Counted from the first letter of the stretch, positions 1-6,004 are shown. The stretch is 8,231 nt of DNA from Nanobdellota archaeon (GCA_018812465.1 JAHJCS010000144.1:1-8231), one strand, 5' to 3'. The notes: generated by a model not told the origin, from the letters alone. A program made the numbers and translations.

Positions 1-28
1 AAAATAAGAAAATAATTGCAGTTATCAT
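1..28 (-). CDS. possible start of a divergent gene (partial, very tentative)
   Basis: Read on the minus strand, an ATG at 28-26 opens a frame (MITAIIFLF) that stays open for nine hydrophobic codons to the window edge, as a signal peptide or membrane segment might begin. GGTGG lies 7 bases upstream, and the TATATA tract at 50-56 is about 25 bases upstream, which is the right distance for a leaderless archaeal start. Nine codons prove little. The + strand also has an open frame (3-77, ending TAA) that could be the tail of an upstream gene. Confidence 0.18.
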
Positions 29-39
29 CCTGAAACCAC

Positions 40-56
40 CGAAAATTTTATATATA
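40..56 (+). promoter_or_regulatory. archaeal BRE/TATA promoter for the first operon
   Basis: A purine-rich CGAAAA (40-45) is followed by TTTTATATATA (46-56), the arrangement of an archaeal TFB-recognition element plus TATA box. A start site about 25 bases downstream would fall near 75-82. That would leave a leader of roughly 30 bases containing the ribosome binding site at 98-104. The TATA core is nearly symmetric and could also serve the minus strand. Confidence 0.5.
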
Positions 57-97
57 GAGCTTAATAAGTGTAGATAAACGTTATTTAATAAGTAAAC

Positions 98-104
98 GAG
101 GTGA
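98..104 (+). promoter_or_regulatory. ribosome binding site GAGGTGA
   Basis: GAGGTGA is a strong archaeal Shine-Dalgarno sequence placed 4 bases before the ATG at 109. It fixes the start of the first gene. The same sequence and spacing recur before 4411. Confidence 0.75.
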
Positions 105-108
105 AATA

Positions 109-390
109 ATGAAAAAAGGAGATCTTTCTTTAAATCTTATAATAATAGCAGCGATACTGATGATAATCTTTATTGTGCTAATTTTGATATTCACAGGAAG
201 GATGAGTATCTTCAAAGGATCAATTGAGGACTGCTTGTCAGTCAGGGGAGAATGCGTCCAGAACCCAGCTACAGAATGCACTGGGGATTATAAAGTGATT
301 AACACGAAATATTCATGCGACAATGATAGAGACAACAAGCCAAATGAAGGCGAAAAAGTGGATGGAGTCTGCTGTGTATCAATAGCTTGA
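109..390 (+). CDS. small pilin-like membrane protein with six-cysteine module
   Basis: This 93-residue protein has no family I can name. Residues 1-4 (MKKG) form a very short class III leader with predicted cleavage after Gly4. Residues 8-29 are a pure hydrophobic helix ending in the FTG motif. The remaining ~60 residues should lie outside the membrane and carry cysteines 42, 49, 57, 70, 88 and 89, the last two as GVCC near the C-terminus. The same C-C-C-C-CC order occurs in the next three gene products, and the helix closely resembles that of the protein at 1758 (shared LN-x-IIIAA). It is first in the operon, with a strong ribosome binding site. The even number of cysteines suggests three disulfides in an oxidising compartment. 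A role as a pilin-like or envelope subunit is inferred. Confidence 0.85.
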   Translation: MKKGDLSLNLIIIAAILMIIFIVLILIFTGRMSIFKGSIEDCLSVRGECVQNPATECTGDYKVINTKYSCDNDRDNKPNEGEKVDGVCCVSIA

Positions 391-397
391 TTTTTTT
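391..397 (+). terminator. possible oligo-T terminator or attenuator
   Basis: Seven consecutive T residues follow directly on the TGA of the first gene. Archaeal RNA polymerase can terminate at T-runs without a hairpin, so this may partly end transcription and raise the first product relative to the rest. No hairpin is evident, and the next gene starts only 9 bases later, so full termination is unlikely. Confidence 0.25.
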
Positions 398-405
398 ATA
401 TTAAA

Positions 406-1749
406 ATGGTTTTCCCCAACAGAAAAGCCCAGGAGAAATGGAATATAAGCATAGTCGTGGCTTTTCTGGTTATTCTTTTTGGAGCAATAGTCTTATTGCT
501 GTTCACAGGCTGGGGTCAGAACAAGATAAAGAATTCTATAGGGTGCGAGGGATGGTTCGCTGAACAGGGTCTTTATGAGACTTCTTGCAGCGCAACAAAA
601 ACATGTCCTTCAGGCACTAAAGAAGATAAAGGAATCCTTTCAGGAGGCTGTGGTGACGGAGTGTGCTGCAGAGGAAAGAAAGGTGATGAGAACAAAGGTA
701 TTGTTGTGGCGATTGATGAGGATGGCGATGTAGCAAAACAAGGCCAAGCACAATATGATATTCCTGCAGGCTCAGCTAAATTCTATTTCTGGGGCACAGG
801 AGAGGTGGATAAATGCACAGCAAGGCTTCTTGAAGGCACAGATGAGGTAGCTACACAGTCTGTCAATGAGAACTGCGCAGCAGCAAATAAAGGTTCTATA
901 ACCTATGATTTCAAGACAGGAAAGAACTACAAGCTTGAGCTGAAAGGTTTTGCTAGCAGCTCAGCAAAGGTAGATGAAAAGACTATCACAATAAAAATTG
1001 GAGCTGCAGCAGGCGGAGATGGCACAGGAACAGGAGATGAAGGGCAGACTGGTGGAGATGGGGAAAATACTGCACAGCCAAAGCTGATTGCAAGACTATC
1101 TGATAAGGAAGATGATTTGATGCCAGGCACACAATATTTCACAAAGGCCAATGTGGTTCAGTTAAGTGTTGAATGCGAGCAGTGTGAGATTAAACTTAAT
1201 GATAAAATTGTTAAAGTTAATGAAGAAGAACTTAGTATGGGAGCTCATTCTATTGCATCAACGCTCCAGAATTTAGATTCAGGATTTAATACAATTGAAT
1301 TAAGATATACCTCAGGAGAGAATGAATGGATAGAGAATTATTATATAAATTCAGATACCTCAGAAGATACAGAAAGTTACATTGTTTTCAATGTTGCTAC
1401 ATGTGAACAAAGCAATAATCCTTCTTCATGCAGTTATCTGCAACCAGATATGACAGAAGGATTGACAAATCCTGAAAGTTCTTTTATCACAGATCAATAT
1501 ATAAGAATAGAATATTTATGTTTAGGGAAATATAAAAACTGTAAGGTAATAACTCATAGCTGGTTTACTAATACAAATCTTGAATATGTAACAGGTGGAA
1601 GTCAAGTGGATCCAGCAGTTGAATATGAAGTCTATAAGATATCAGATAGTGTTGATTTTGATGACAAGATTGTGGTAAAGTTATTCTATGATGATTCAGG
1701 GCAGAAAGAGTACTCTGAGGTATACACCATAGAATACATAAAAGTGTGA
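406..1749 (+). CDS. pilin-like anchored protein: six-cysteine module plus beta-rich ectodomain
   Basis: This 447-residue protein is the largest in the window. The leader MVFPNRKA predicts cleavage before Gln9, and a hydrophobic helix spans about 14-35, ending LLFTG. A six-cysteine module follows (C47, 61, 67, 82, 87, 88; ends GDGVCC), matching the three small neighbours. The rest is an extension: a beta-rich domain at ~97-198 (C137/C157), a Gly/Thr/Asp-rich linker at ~199-222, and two further beta-rich segments at ~225-330 (C257xxC260) and ~330-447 (C333/C342, C372/C379). All 14 cysteines fall in plausible pairs. Alternating strands and the flexible linker suggest Ig-like folds used in adhesion, but I recognise no specific family. 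No clear ribosome binding site precedes ATG 406, so coupling to the gene 15 bases upstream is likely. DNA from ~1180 on is visibly more AT-rich, with more TTA and AAT codons. Confidence 0.85.
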   Translation: MVFPNRKAQEKWNISIVVAFLVILFGAIVLLLFTGWGQNKIKNSIGCEGWFAEQGLYETSCSATKTCPSGTKEDKGILSGGCGDGVCCRGKKGDENKGIVVAIDEDGDVAKQGQAQYDIPAGSAKFYFWGTGEVDKCTARLLEGTDEVATQSVNENCAAANKGSITYDFKTGKNYKLELKGFASSSAKVDEKTITIKIGAAAGGDGTGTGDEGQTGGDGENTAQPKLIARLSDKEDDLMPGTQYFTKANVVQLSVECEQCEIKLNDKIVKVNEEELSMGAHSIASTLQNLDSGFNTIELRYTSGENEWIENYYINSDTSEDTESYIVFNVATCEQSNNPSSCSYLQPDMTEGLTNPESSFITDQYIRIEYLCLGKYKNCKVITHSWFTNTNLEYVTGGSQVDPAVEYEVYKISDSVDFDDKIVVKLFYDDSGQKEYSEVYTIEYIKV

Positions 1750-1752
1750 GGT
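1748..1752 (+). promoter_or_regulatory. ribosome binding site GAGGT deciding the start at 1758
   Basis: GAGGT overlaps the upstream stop codon and lies 5 bases before ATG 1758. An in-frame GTG at 1746 would sit before this site, so 1758 is the better start. Confidence 0.65.
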
Positions 1753-1757
1753 CAAAA

Positions 1758-2033
1758 ATGAAATCAAAAAAAGGCGTTGAGATGACATTGAACACAATCA
1801 TAATAGCAGCCATTGCCCTTATAGCAATGATAATCCTGATACTTTTCTTGACAGGCAACATGGGAAGGGCAAGGCAGAACATAAACAAGACATCAGTCAC
1901 TTATGGCGATAATTGTGAAATACCTGGCTCAGGAAGGGATTGCAAAACCCCTGAAGAATGCAGAAATGTAGGGGGAGTGAATTATGGAACTAATTTTCCA
2001 GATTGCAAAGGAATGGTATGCTGCTCGGACTGA
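1758..2033 (+). CDS. small pilin-like membrane protein with six-cysteine module
   Basis: This 91-residue protein is paralogous in plan to the first gene. The leader MKSKKG predicts cleavage after Gly6. A hydrophobic helix spans ~11-33 and starts with LNTIIIAA, nearly the same as in the first gene, ending LTG. Cysteines 53, 62, 68, 83, 88 and 89 follow in the order C-C-C-C-CC, ending MVCCSD. The C3-C4 (14) and C4-C5 (4) spacings equal those of the 447-residue neighbour. I chose ATG 1758 because a GAGGT site precedes it and because it gives a compact leader; GTG 1746 would add four residues. It is 8 bases after the previous stop and 2 bases before the next start, so it is surely co-translated with both. 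Its molecular function is unknown. Confidence 0.85.
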   Translation: MKSKKGVEMTLNTIIIAAIALIAMIILILFLTGNMGRARQNINKTSVTYGDNCEIPGSGRDCKTPEECRNVGGVNYGTNFPDCKGMVCCSD

Positions 2034-2035
2034 AA

Positions 2036-2389
2036 ATGAACAAAAAAGGAGACCTTGACAAATTCACATTGGGAATAGTGATAGTCTTTATAGTGATAGC
2101 TCTTGCTGCTGGAGGCCTTATCCTGATAACTTATGGAGGCCAGACAAAGTTCGGCCAGTCATTGAAAGAATGCAAGGGCTTATGCTCCAACCAGATTATT
2201 GCGCAGAAAGAAGGCGGTGTGATCAAAGGATATGAAGCCTGGGCAACCTGCGAGGAAGTCAATAGAAGACTTGAAAATCTATCTGACCAGAGCGGAAAGT
2301 ACATGAAAGATCCTCTTGGAGAATGCGAAGGCCAGGCACAATGCTGTGTAGGGCTCAATATAGATATAGCAGGCCCTTCTGTGATATGA
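2036..2389 (+). CDS. small pilin-like membrane protein with six-cysteine module
   Basis: This 117-residue protein begins MNKKG, with predicted cleavage after Gly5. A hydrophobic helix at ~11-33 is richer in Ala/Gly than its neighbours. The outer part carries cysteines 46, 50, 72, 97, 103 and 104. It keeps the C-C-C-C-CC order but with much longer loops between C2, C3 and C4 (21 and 24 residues), and a short tail after the CC. ATG 2036 is preferred to the in-frame ATG 2003 because the latter lies inside the upstream gene and would put 11 unrelated residues before the leader. Only 2 bases separate it from the previous stop, which implies translational coupling. It is probably the fourth member of a diversified family, with a long central loop rich in charged residues. 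Confidence 0.85.
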   Translation: MNKKGDLDKFTLGIVIVFIVIALAAGGLILITYGGQTKFGQSLKECKGLCSNQIIAQKEGGVIKGYEAWATCEEVNRRLENLSDQSGKYMKDPLGECEGQAQCCVGLNIDIAGPSVI

Positions 2390-2409
2390 TTCTTCTAAAG
2401 GCATAGAAA

Positions 2410-2541
2410 ATGAATAAGAAAGCCCAGACAGAATCAGGAGATGAGGATTCACCAAACTGGCTGATAATAATCCTTATAGCATTGACACTTGCAGTAATAC
2501 TTTTTTATGCATTGTACAGGGCCAAACAGATACTGCAATGA
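2410..2541 (+). CDS. 43-residue pilin-like membrane peptide
   Basis: This short gene starts with ATG 2410 and ends with TGA 2539-2541. The leader MNKKA is followed by Gln6, the usual archaeal +1 residue. An acidic stretch (TESGDEDSPN) then precedes a hydrophobic helix at ~17-36 (WLIIILIALTLAVILFYAL) and a basic tail ending RAKQILQ. Its reality is supported by the leader shared with every neighbour, its fit into the gap between 2389 and 2564 with 20- and 22-base spacers, and the clean reading frame. The polar insert between leader and helix is unlike a classical pilin, so it may be a single-pass assembly or accessory peptide rather than a filament subunit. No cysteines are present. Confidence 0.7.
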   Translation: MNKKAQTESGDEDSPNWLIIILIALTLAVILFYALYRAKQILQ

Positions 2542-2563
2542 GGCCATTAAGAAAAGTGATATC

Positions 2564-3442
2564 ATGATCAGATCAAGAAAAGCTCAGATGGGATTCTTAG
2601 GACAGCTTATAATAGCATTGGCCAGCTTTGCGGTTATTGTGTCATTATTTGTTATGTGCCAGAAGCAGGCTGAGAGAGTGTATGATTTGAGAGCCTGCCA
2701 TGATACTCTTCTCACAGAGGATGTTGTTTTCAAGAAGGTTGGAGAGTATATTCCAGGCGGAGAGACAAAGAAGCCATGGCCATCAAGCTGCCAGACAATA
2801 GGGCCGATAGTGATTGAGGACAAGGATCCAGAGACAGTAATGAGGAAGATAGCAGACAAGATGGTGCATTGCTGGTGGTCTTTGGGAAGGTCTGGAGATG
2901 AGGGATTTGATCCTTTTGCTAAGAACTGGTTTGACTGGTTAAAACCAGAGACAGCATGTTTCTCTTGTTATAGTATCAAAGTTGAGAATGTGGATATAGA
3001 TATGGTTGATTTCAATCTATGGTTAGTAGCAAACCATTTGGATAATGATGAAAGCAAGCCAACATACTGGAATTATTTTATGGGAACTATGACCGAAGGG
3101 GGTGTAACTTTAGAGAAAACACATGAGCTGCCTCCTATAACAGGTGACATAAAAAAAGGGAATTATTATTCATTATCTTATATGGACTACAGGGCAACAA
3201 TATATGACAAAGCAGCAACAAAAACCAGAGATGAAAAACCAGAGTTTTGCAGAGATTCAAAGGTGTCTGATTTGCTTGCAAGATCAGTTCTGCCAATGAT
3301 GTTTGGCGATATATATGAAGGACTATGCGGACCAGCTATGATTCAGAAGACACAGACAGAAGAAGAGAGAACTACCACAGAAGATGGCATATTCCTTATG
3401 GAATGGAATTTTGCACAGGAAGAGGGATGTCAAGTAAAATGA
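2564..3442 (+). CDS. pilin-like anchored protein with CWW and CxxC motifs
   Basis: This 292-residue protein begins MIRSRKAQ, a canonical class III leader with Gln8 as +1, then a helix at ~11-31. The ectodomain has DPETV at 88-92, a helical stretch leading to HCWW (C103), an aromatic-rich loop, and CFSC at 132-135. Further cysteines are C32, 45, 76, 229, 255 and 289, nine in total. I have an impression of similar CWW...CxxC proteins in DPANN pilin-like clusters but can give no family name. ATG 2564 is chosen over ATG 2507 because the latter overlaps the 43-residue gene and would bury the leader. AGTGAT at 2555-2560 may be a weak ribosome binding site. The TGA overlaps the next start as ATGA. 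The CxxC could bind metal, but disulfide bonding is equally plausible outside the cell. Confidence 0.85.
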   Translation: MIRSRKAQMGFLGQLIIALASFAVIVSLFVMCQKQAERVYDLRACHDTLLTEDVVFKKVGEYIPGGETKKPWPSSCQTIGPIVIEDKDPETVMRKIADKMVHCWWSLGRSGDEGFDPFAKNWFDWLKPETACFSCYSIKVENVDIDMVDFNLWLVANHLDNDESKPTYWNYFMGTMTEGGVTLEKTHELPPITGDIKKGNYYSLSYMDYRATIYDKAATKTRDEKPEFCRDSKVSDLLARSVLPMMFGDIYEGLCGPAMIQKTQTEEERTTTEDGIFLMEWNFAQEEGCQVK

Positions 3443-3606
3443 AGAAAGTGATTCAAAACAAAAAAGCAGACATGAAGTTTCTTGTAGGGATAATAATAAT
3501 CATGCTATTTGTGATAGCAGTGTTTGTTATGATCTATTATCTCCAGAACAGAGGATCAAACATGATAACAGCCCTTTTCTCAGGGTGCTCACCATCATAC
3601 GGATAG
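3439..3606 (+). CDS. 55-residue pilin-like membrane peptide
   Basis: The gene starts at ATG 3439, overlapping the upstream stop as ATGA, a typical sign of translational coupling. The leader is MKKVIQNKKA with predicted cleavage before Asp11. A helix spans ~14-34 (FLVGIIIIMLFVIAVFVM), then a short outer tail with one cysteine (C50) near the C-terminus. ATG 3427 in the same frame is an alternative: it adds four residues, but a GAGGG directly abuts it, leaving no spacing. The lone C50 might form an intermolecular disulfide. It is comparable in size to the peptide at 2410, and both flank the 292-residue protein, suggesting that small and large subunits work together. Confidence 0.75.
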   Translation: MKKVIQNKKADMKFLVGIIIIMLFVIAVFVMIYYLQNRGSNMITALFSGCSPSYG

Positions 3607-3609
3607 AAA

Positions 3610-4401
3610 ATGGACAAGAAAGGACAATATGAATGGCTCATAAAGATGCTGATAATTATAATAGGCGGAGCCATAATAATACTCTTTTTATTCTACAACT
3701 CGCTGCCAGCAGCAGTGAAGGTCATGGAAAGGCTTGGAATAATAGACTCAGCAGAATTATTAGAGAATCAGGATCCTCCAGAGACAGTCCAGAAGGTTGA
3801 GGCAACAAGTGAGGAAGGAATCAAAGCTGTTGCTGCTTTCAGGGCAGTGAGGGATGCTATAAAAGATTGCAGGGCAAAGACCGGAGAGAAGTGCCTGTGC
3901 CCAATGAATGTTCCTGAGTTTGAAGAAGGGTATCCAATAGCATTGATGTCTTCAGTGGACAGGTCATACTTCATAATGTATGTCTTCAAATCTGCATATG
4001 ATAATGCAAATATACCCACCACAGCAATACTGGATAATTACAAGTTTGAGGGTATGGAATTATGCTCAGCAGGAAGAGTGGATAATGTTGATAATGCAGC
4101 GCAGTTAGAGATATTGGAAGATATCAGGTTTCATCTTTACAGGGATGATAATAAGGAATTATGGTTCACTTATATTCCGCAGAAAGCTTTCCATGAAGAT
4201 ACTTATCCGGTTGTTGGCCTGCCAGCTGATATTGCTGATCCAGCCAGGAAAAATACCAATTTCCAGCTTTTGAAATATGATAAAGACCATGTCTGCCTGA
4301 TTGTAGGAAGGGATGATAATGATCCTTATGCCTGGACAGCAGAAGAGGATGCTGATGATTATGCAGCAGAGATGGTAAAGATATTAAGTCCGTGCAGTTG
4401 A
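3610..4401 (+). CDS. pilin-like anchored protein with CLC motif
   Basis: This 263-residue protein begins MDKKGQ, an archetypal class III site with Gln6 as +1, and has a hydrophobic helix at ~10-29. A linker contains DPPETV (55-60), echoing DPETV in the protein at 2564, and a helix follows at ~66-85. Cysteine motifs are C87 and KCLC (C95, C97), then C152, C229 and C262, six in all. The part from ~104 to the end is mixed alpha/beta with several VCLIVG-like strands. It starts 3 bases after the previous stop. The shared order of helix, DPxETV, helix, Cys and CxC/CxxC suggests distant kinship with the protein at 2564. Its specific function is unknown; it is probably an envelope-side component of the same complex. 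Confidence 0.85.
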   Translation: MDKKGQYEWLIKMLIIIIGGAIIILFLFYNSLPAAVKVMERLGIIDSAELLENQDPPETVQKVEATSEEGIKAVAAFRAVRDAIKDCRAKTGEKCLCPMNVPEFEEGYPIALMSSVDRSYFIMYVFKSAYDNANIPTTAILDNYKFEGMELCSAGRVDNVDNAAQLEILEDIRFHLYRDDNKELWFTYIPQKAFHEDTYPVVGLPADIADPARKNTNFQLLKYDKDHVCLIVGRDDNDPYAWTAEEDADDYAAEMVKILSPCS

Positions 4402-4406
4402 GGTGA
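4400..4406 (+). promoter_or_regulatory. ribosome binding site GAGGTGA
   Basis: GAGGTGA overlaps the upstream TGA and lies 4 bases before ATG 4411. This is the same sequence and spacing as at 98-104. It favours ATG 4411 over the in-frame ATG 4417, which would be 10 bases away. Confidence 0.7.
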
Positions 4407-4410
4407 AAAT

Positions 4411-4902
4411 ATGATAATGAACAAGAAAGGGATTGAGAAACTCACAGTTGAACTTCTTATAGTCATAGGAGTCATAGCAATGGCTGGTTTCCTTTATATC
4501 CTGGTCTTCAAAGGAGGCATAGAGAGAGGAGGAAAAGGTGTGATGACCCAGATAAATGTACTTGGTGATGCTGATGGAGACAATGTGATAAACAGGGATG
4601 ATACCTGCTGCGCAGCAGCCTGCTCTGCCAGGCCAAGCCAGGTTGATTCTGATGCAAGAAGCCCTTTCTTTGGATGCACAGCAGTGCAGGGAGCCACTAA
4701 CTGCACAAGCTCTGTATGCTTCCTGGATTATGACAAAGACAATGTGAACAATGATCTGGACAAATGCTGTGCTCCTCAGTGCAAGCCAAAGACAGGAGAG
4801 ATGGTGAATCTTGAATGCCCTGGCTCAAAATGCGGCTGCACTTCAAAGCAGAAGCCAACTGGATGCGATGAGCCTCCTGAAGTAGCATGCGGAACAGAAT
4901 GA
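4411..4902 (+). CDS. pilin-like anchored protein with duplicated TSP3-like calcium-binding module
   Basis: This 163-residue protein has the leader MIMNKKG (cleavage after Gly7) and a helix at ~13-33. A Gly-rich neck (35-44) leads to two copies of a cysteine-rich module. Copy 1 starts at D53 and copy 2 at D106. Each has Asp at loop positions 1, 3, 5 and 12, Asn at 9, and then CCAxxC. This is the acidic loop seen in thrombospondin type 3 repeats and related EF-hand-like calcium sites. Later in each copy, GCTxxQxxTxC (88-98 and 142-152) also matches. There are 14 cysteines in all, so disulfide plus Ca2+ stabilisation outside the cell is likely. It follows the previous stop by 9 bases and has a strong ribosome binding site. 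It may act as a rigid stalk or a Ca-dependent adhesive subunit; that role is inferred. Confidence 0.87.
   Translation: MIMNKKGIEKLTVELLIVIGVIAMAGFLYILVFKGGIERGGKGVMTQINVLGDADGDNVINRDDTCCAAACSARPSQVDSDARSPFFGCTAVQGATNCTSSVCFLDYDKDNVNNDLDKCCAPQCKPKTGEMVNLECPGSKCGCTSKQKPTGCDEPPEVACGTE
4561..4704 (+). repeat. TSP3-like module, copy 1
   Basis: This copy encodes residues 51-98 of the protein at 4411: DADGDNVINRDDTCC, then C71, C89 and C98. It aligns with copy 2 at a 53-54 residue offset, with matching D53/D106, D55/D108, D57/D110, N61/N114, D64/D117, C66/C119, C67/C120, C71/C124, C89/C143 and C98/C152. Confidence 0.75.
4720..4866 (+). repeat. TSP3-like module, copy 2
   Basis: This copy encodes residues 104-152: DYDKDNVNNDLDKCC, then C124, C143 and C152, with extra cysteines C136 and C141. 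Its nucleotide sequence has diverged from copy 1 while the motif residues are kept, which indicates an old duplication under selection. Confidence 0.75.
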
Positions 4903-4927
4903 TTATTGATAACGCCGAGGAAGAAAT

Positions 4928-6004
4928 ATGATCAAGCACAAGAAAGCAGCTATTATGGTAACAGTCATAATAGGTCTTGTACTTGTGATAATGACATTCT
5001 TTCCTGTGGGCAAGGCTGTCGCAAAAGGCCTTGGAATAGCATTTGCTGATGATTCAGAGAAATCATTTAATGATATAATAAGTTCTATAAGAGAGATAAA
5101 GCCTAATGAACAGAATTCAATATTCGCAAAAATGAATGACAACTCAGCGATTATTGGATTCACATCAGACAGCAACCAGATAAGCGTGATAAGGACAGGT
5201 TTTGATTTCAGCTTTGACAAACCACCTCAATGTGAAGGAAGAGCATGCATATGCCTGTGCAAGATAATGGAACATGATACAGTGATGGGCTCTACTGCAT
5301 ATTTCTGCAAAGAACCTAAAATGGGTGAGCCTGACAAGTATATGGTATGCGAAAATAACCTTGGAGTTGAGATTCTTGGATTCATAACTAAAGACAAGTT
5401 CAGCGGTGATGCAAATCTTGCAAACTATGGAGTGCAGGGCGGTTTCATAATAGCAAGAGCATCTTCAACGTGGGGTCTTGTTGAGAGCGGTGTGTTCAAT
5501 ATACCCAAGAATCCGATAATTGTCGTGCAGAAGAGCGGTGTTCAAGTCAATGGACTTAATTTTGTTGCTGTCTGCCTGAATCAGGATGGGTGCATGGAGA
5601 GCGGAGAAGTAGAAGACCAGGTAAATAGAATGATGGCCAAGACAATGTACCTTGATGCAGAAAAAGCATATAAAGAGAACACCGAGCAAAGCAGACAGAA
5701 AGCAAGGGATCTATTCAGCCAGCTTATGGCAAACCAGGTGTATATGAACCAGCTTGCGCTGATAACAACAGGAGGCGCTGGCCAGATATATCATCTCATG
5801 CATGATTATACTTATATGTTTGCAGCATATAATGAAATGCGTGATAATAAATATGATAAAGCCATAGAATATGCAGAACTTGCTGAAGACAAGGTTATTG
5901 ATGAAGACACCAGAACTCAAGCTAAAAAGGATATAGAAAGATTCAAAGAACTAAAAAAAGAGTATGAACAGCAGAATACTGCGAGTCCTCCTCTTGTAAG
6001 CTAG
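4928..6004 (+). CDS. pilin-like anchored protein with CICLC motif and TPR-like C-terminus
   Basis: This 358-residue protein has the leader MIKHKKA (cleavage after Ala7) and a hydrophobic helix at ~8-27. The middle domain contains QCEGRACICLCK, with cysteines 102, 107, 109 and 111, then C127, C141, C216 and C222, making eight. Residues ~85-215 look beta-rich (FDFSF, GGFIIAR, NPIIVVQ). From ~228 to 348 the chain is strongly helical and resembles tetratricopeptide repeats: NKYDKAIEYAELAEDKV at 307-323 has the A-helix/B-helix spacing, and earlier helices at 231-272 and 290-305 may form a preceding pair. TPRs normally bind partner proteins, so this may be an assembly factor on the outer face. GAGGA at 4917-4921 serves as ribosome binding site. 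It is probably the last gene of the first transcription unit, given the promoter-like sequence downstream. Confidence 0.85.
   Translation: MIKHKKAAIMVTVIIGLVLVIMTFFPVGKAVAKGLGIAFADDSEKSFNDIISSIREIKPNEQNSIFAKMNDNSAIIGFTSDSNQISVIRTGFDFSFDKPPQCEGRACICLCKIMEHDTVMGSTAYFCKEPKMGEPDKYMVCENNLGVEILGFITKDKFSGDANLANYGVQGGFIIARASSTWGLVESGVFNIPKNPIIVVQKSGVQVNGLNFVAVCLNQDGCMESGEVEDQVNRMMAKTMYLDAEKAYKENTEQSRQKARDLFSQLMANQVYMNQLALITTGGAGQIYHLMHDYTYMFAAYNEMRDNKYDKAIEYAELAEDKVIDEDTRTQAKKDIERFKELKKEYEQQNTASPPLVS

Noticed and set aside
3..77. + strand open frame ending TAA at 75-77, as the tail of an upstream gene
   Set aside because: It is only 24 codons, with no recognisable C-terminus, and it overlaps the best TATA promoter. 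It cannot be excluded without sequence to the left.
190..198. Sortase-type LPxTG anchor suggested by the recurring xFTG
   Set aside because: The motif lies at the end of an N-terminal helix, not before a C-terminal one, and there is no Pro at the required position.
81..281. Minus-strand open frames lying opposite the genes (for example 81-281, 927-1151, 1568-1900, 6550-6888, 7630-8103)
   Set aside because: They lie wholly or largely antisense to convincing + strand genes, lack ribosome binding sites and recognisable domains, and are explained by the composition of the opposite frame.
1021..1071. Gly-rich stretch (GGDGTGTGDEGQTGG) as an RTX-type calcium repeat
   Set aside because: It lacks the nonapeptide GGxGxDxUx periodicity and is better read as a flexible interdomain linker.
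2957..2968. CFSC as part of a zinc finger or rubredoxin-like site
   Set aside because: No second CxxC pair follows at a suitable distance, and the domain is expected outside the membrane, where disulfides are likelier.
5231..5260. CICLC cluster as a ferredoxin-type iron-sulfur motif
   Set aside because: The spacing is C-x4-C-x-C-x-C, not CxxCxxC plus a distal Cys, so a ferredoxin assignment is not supported.
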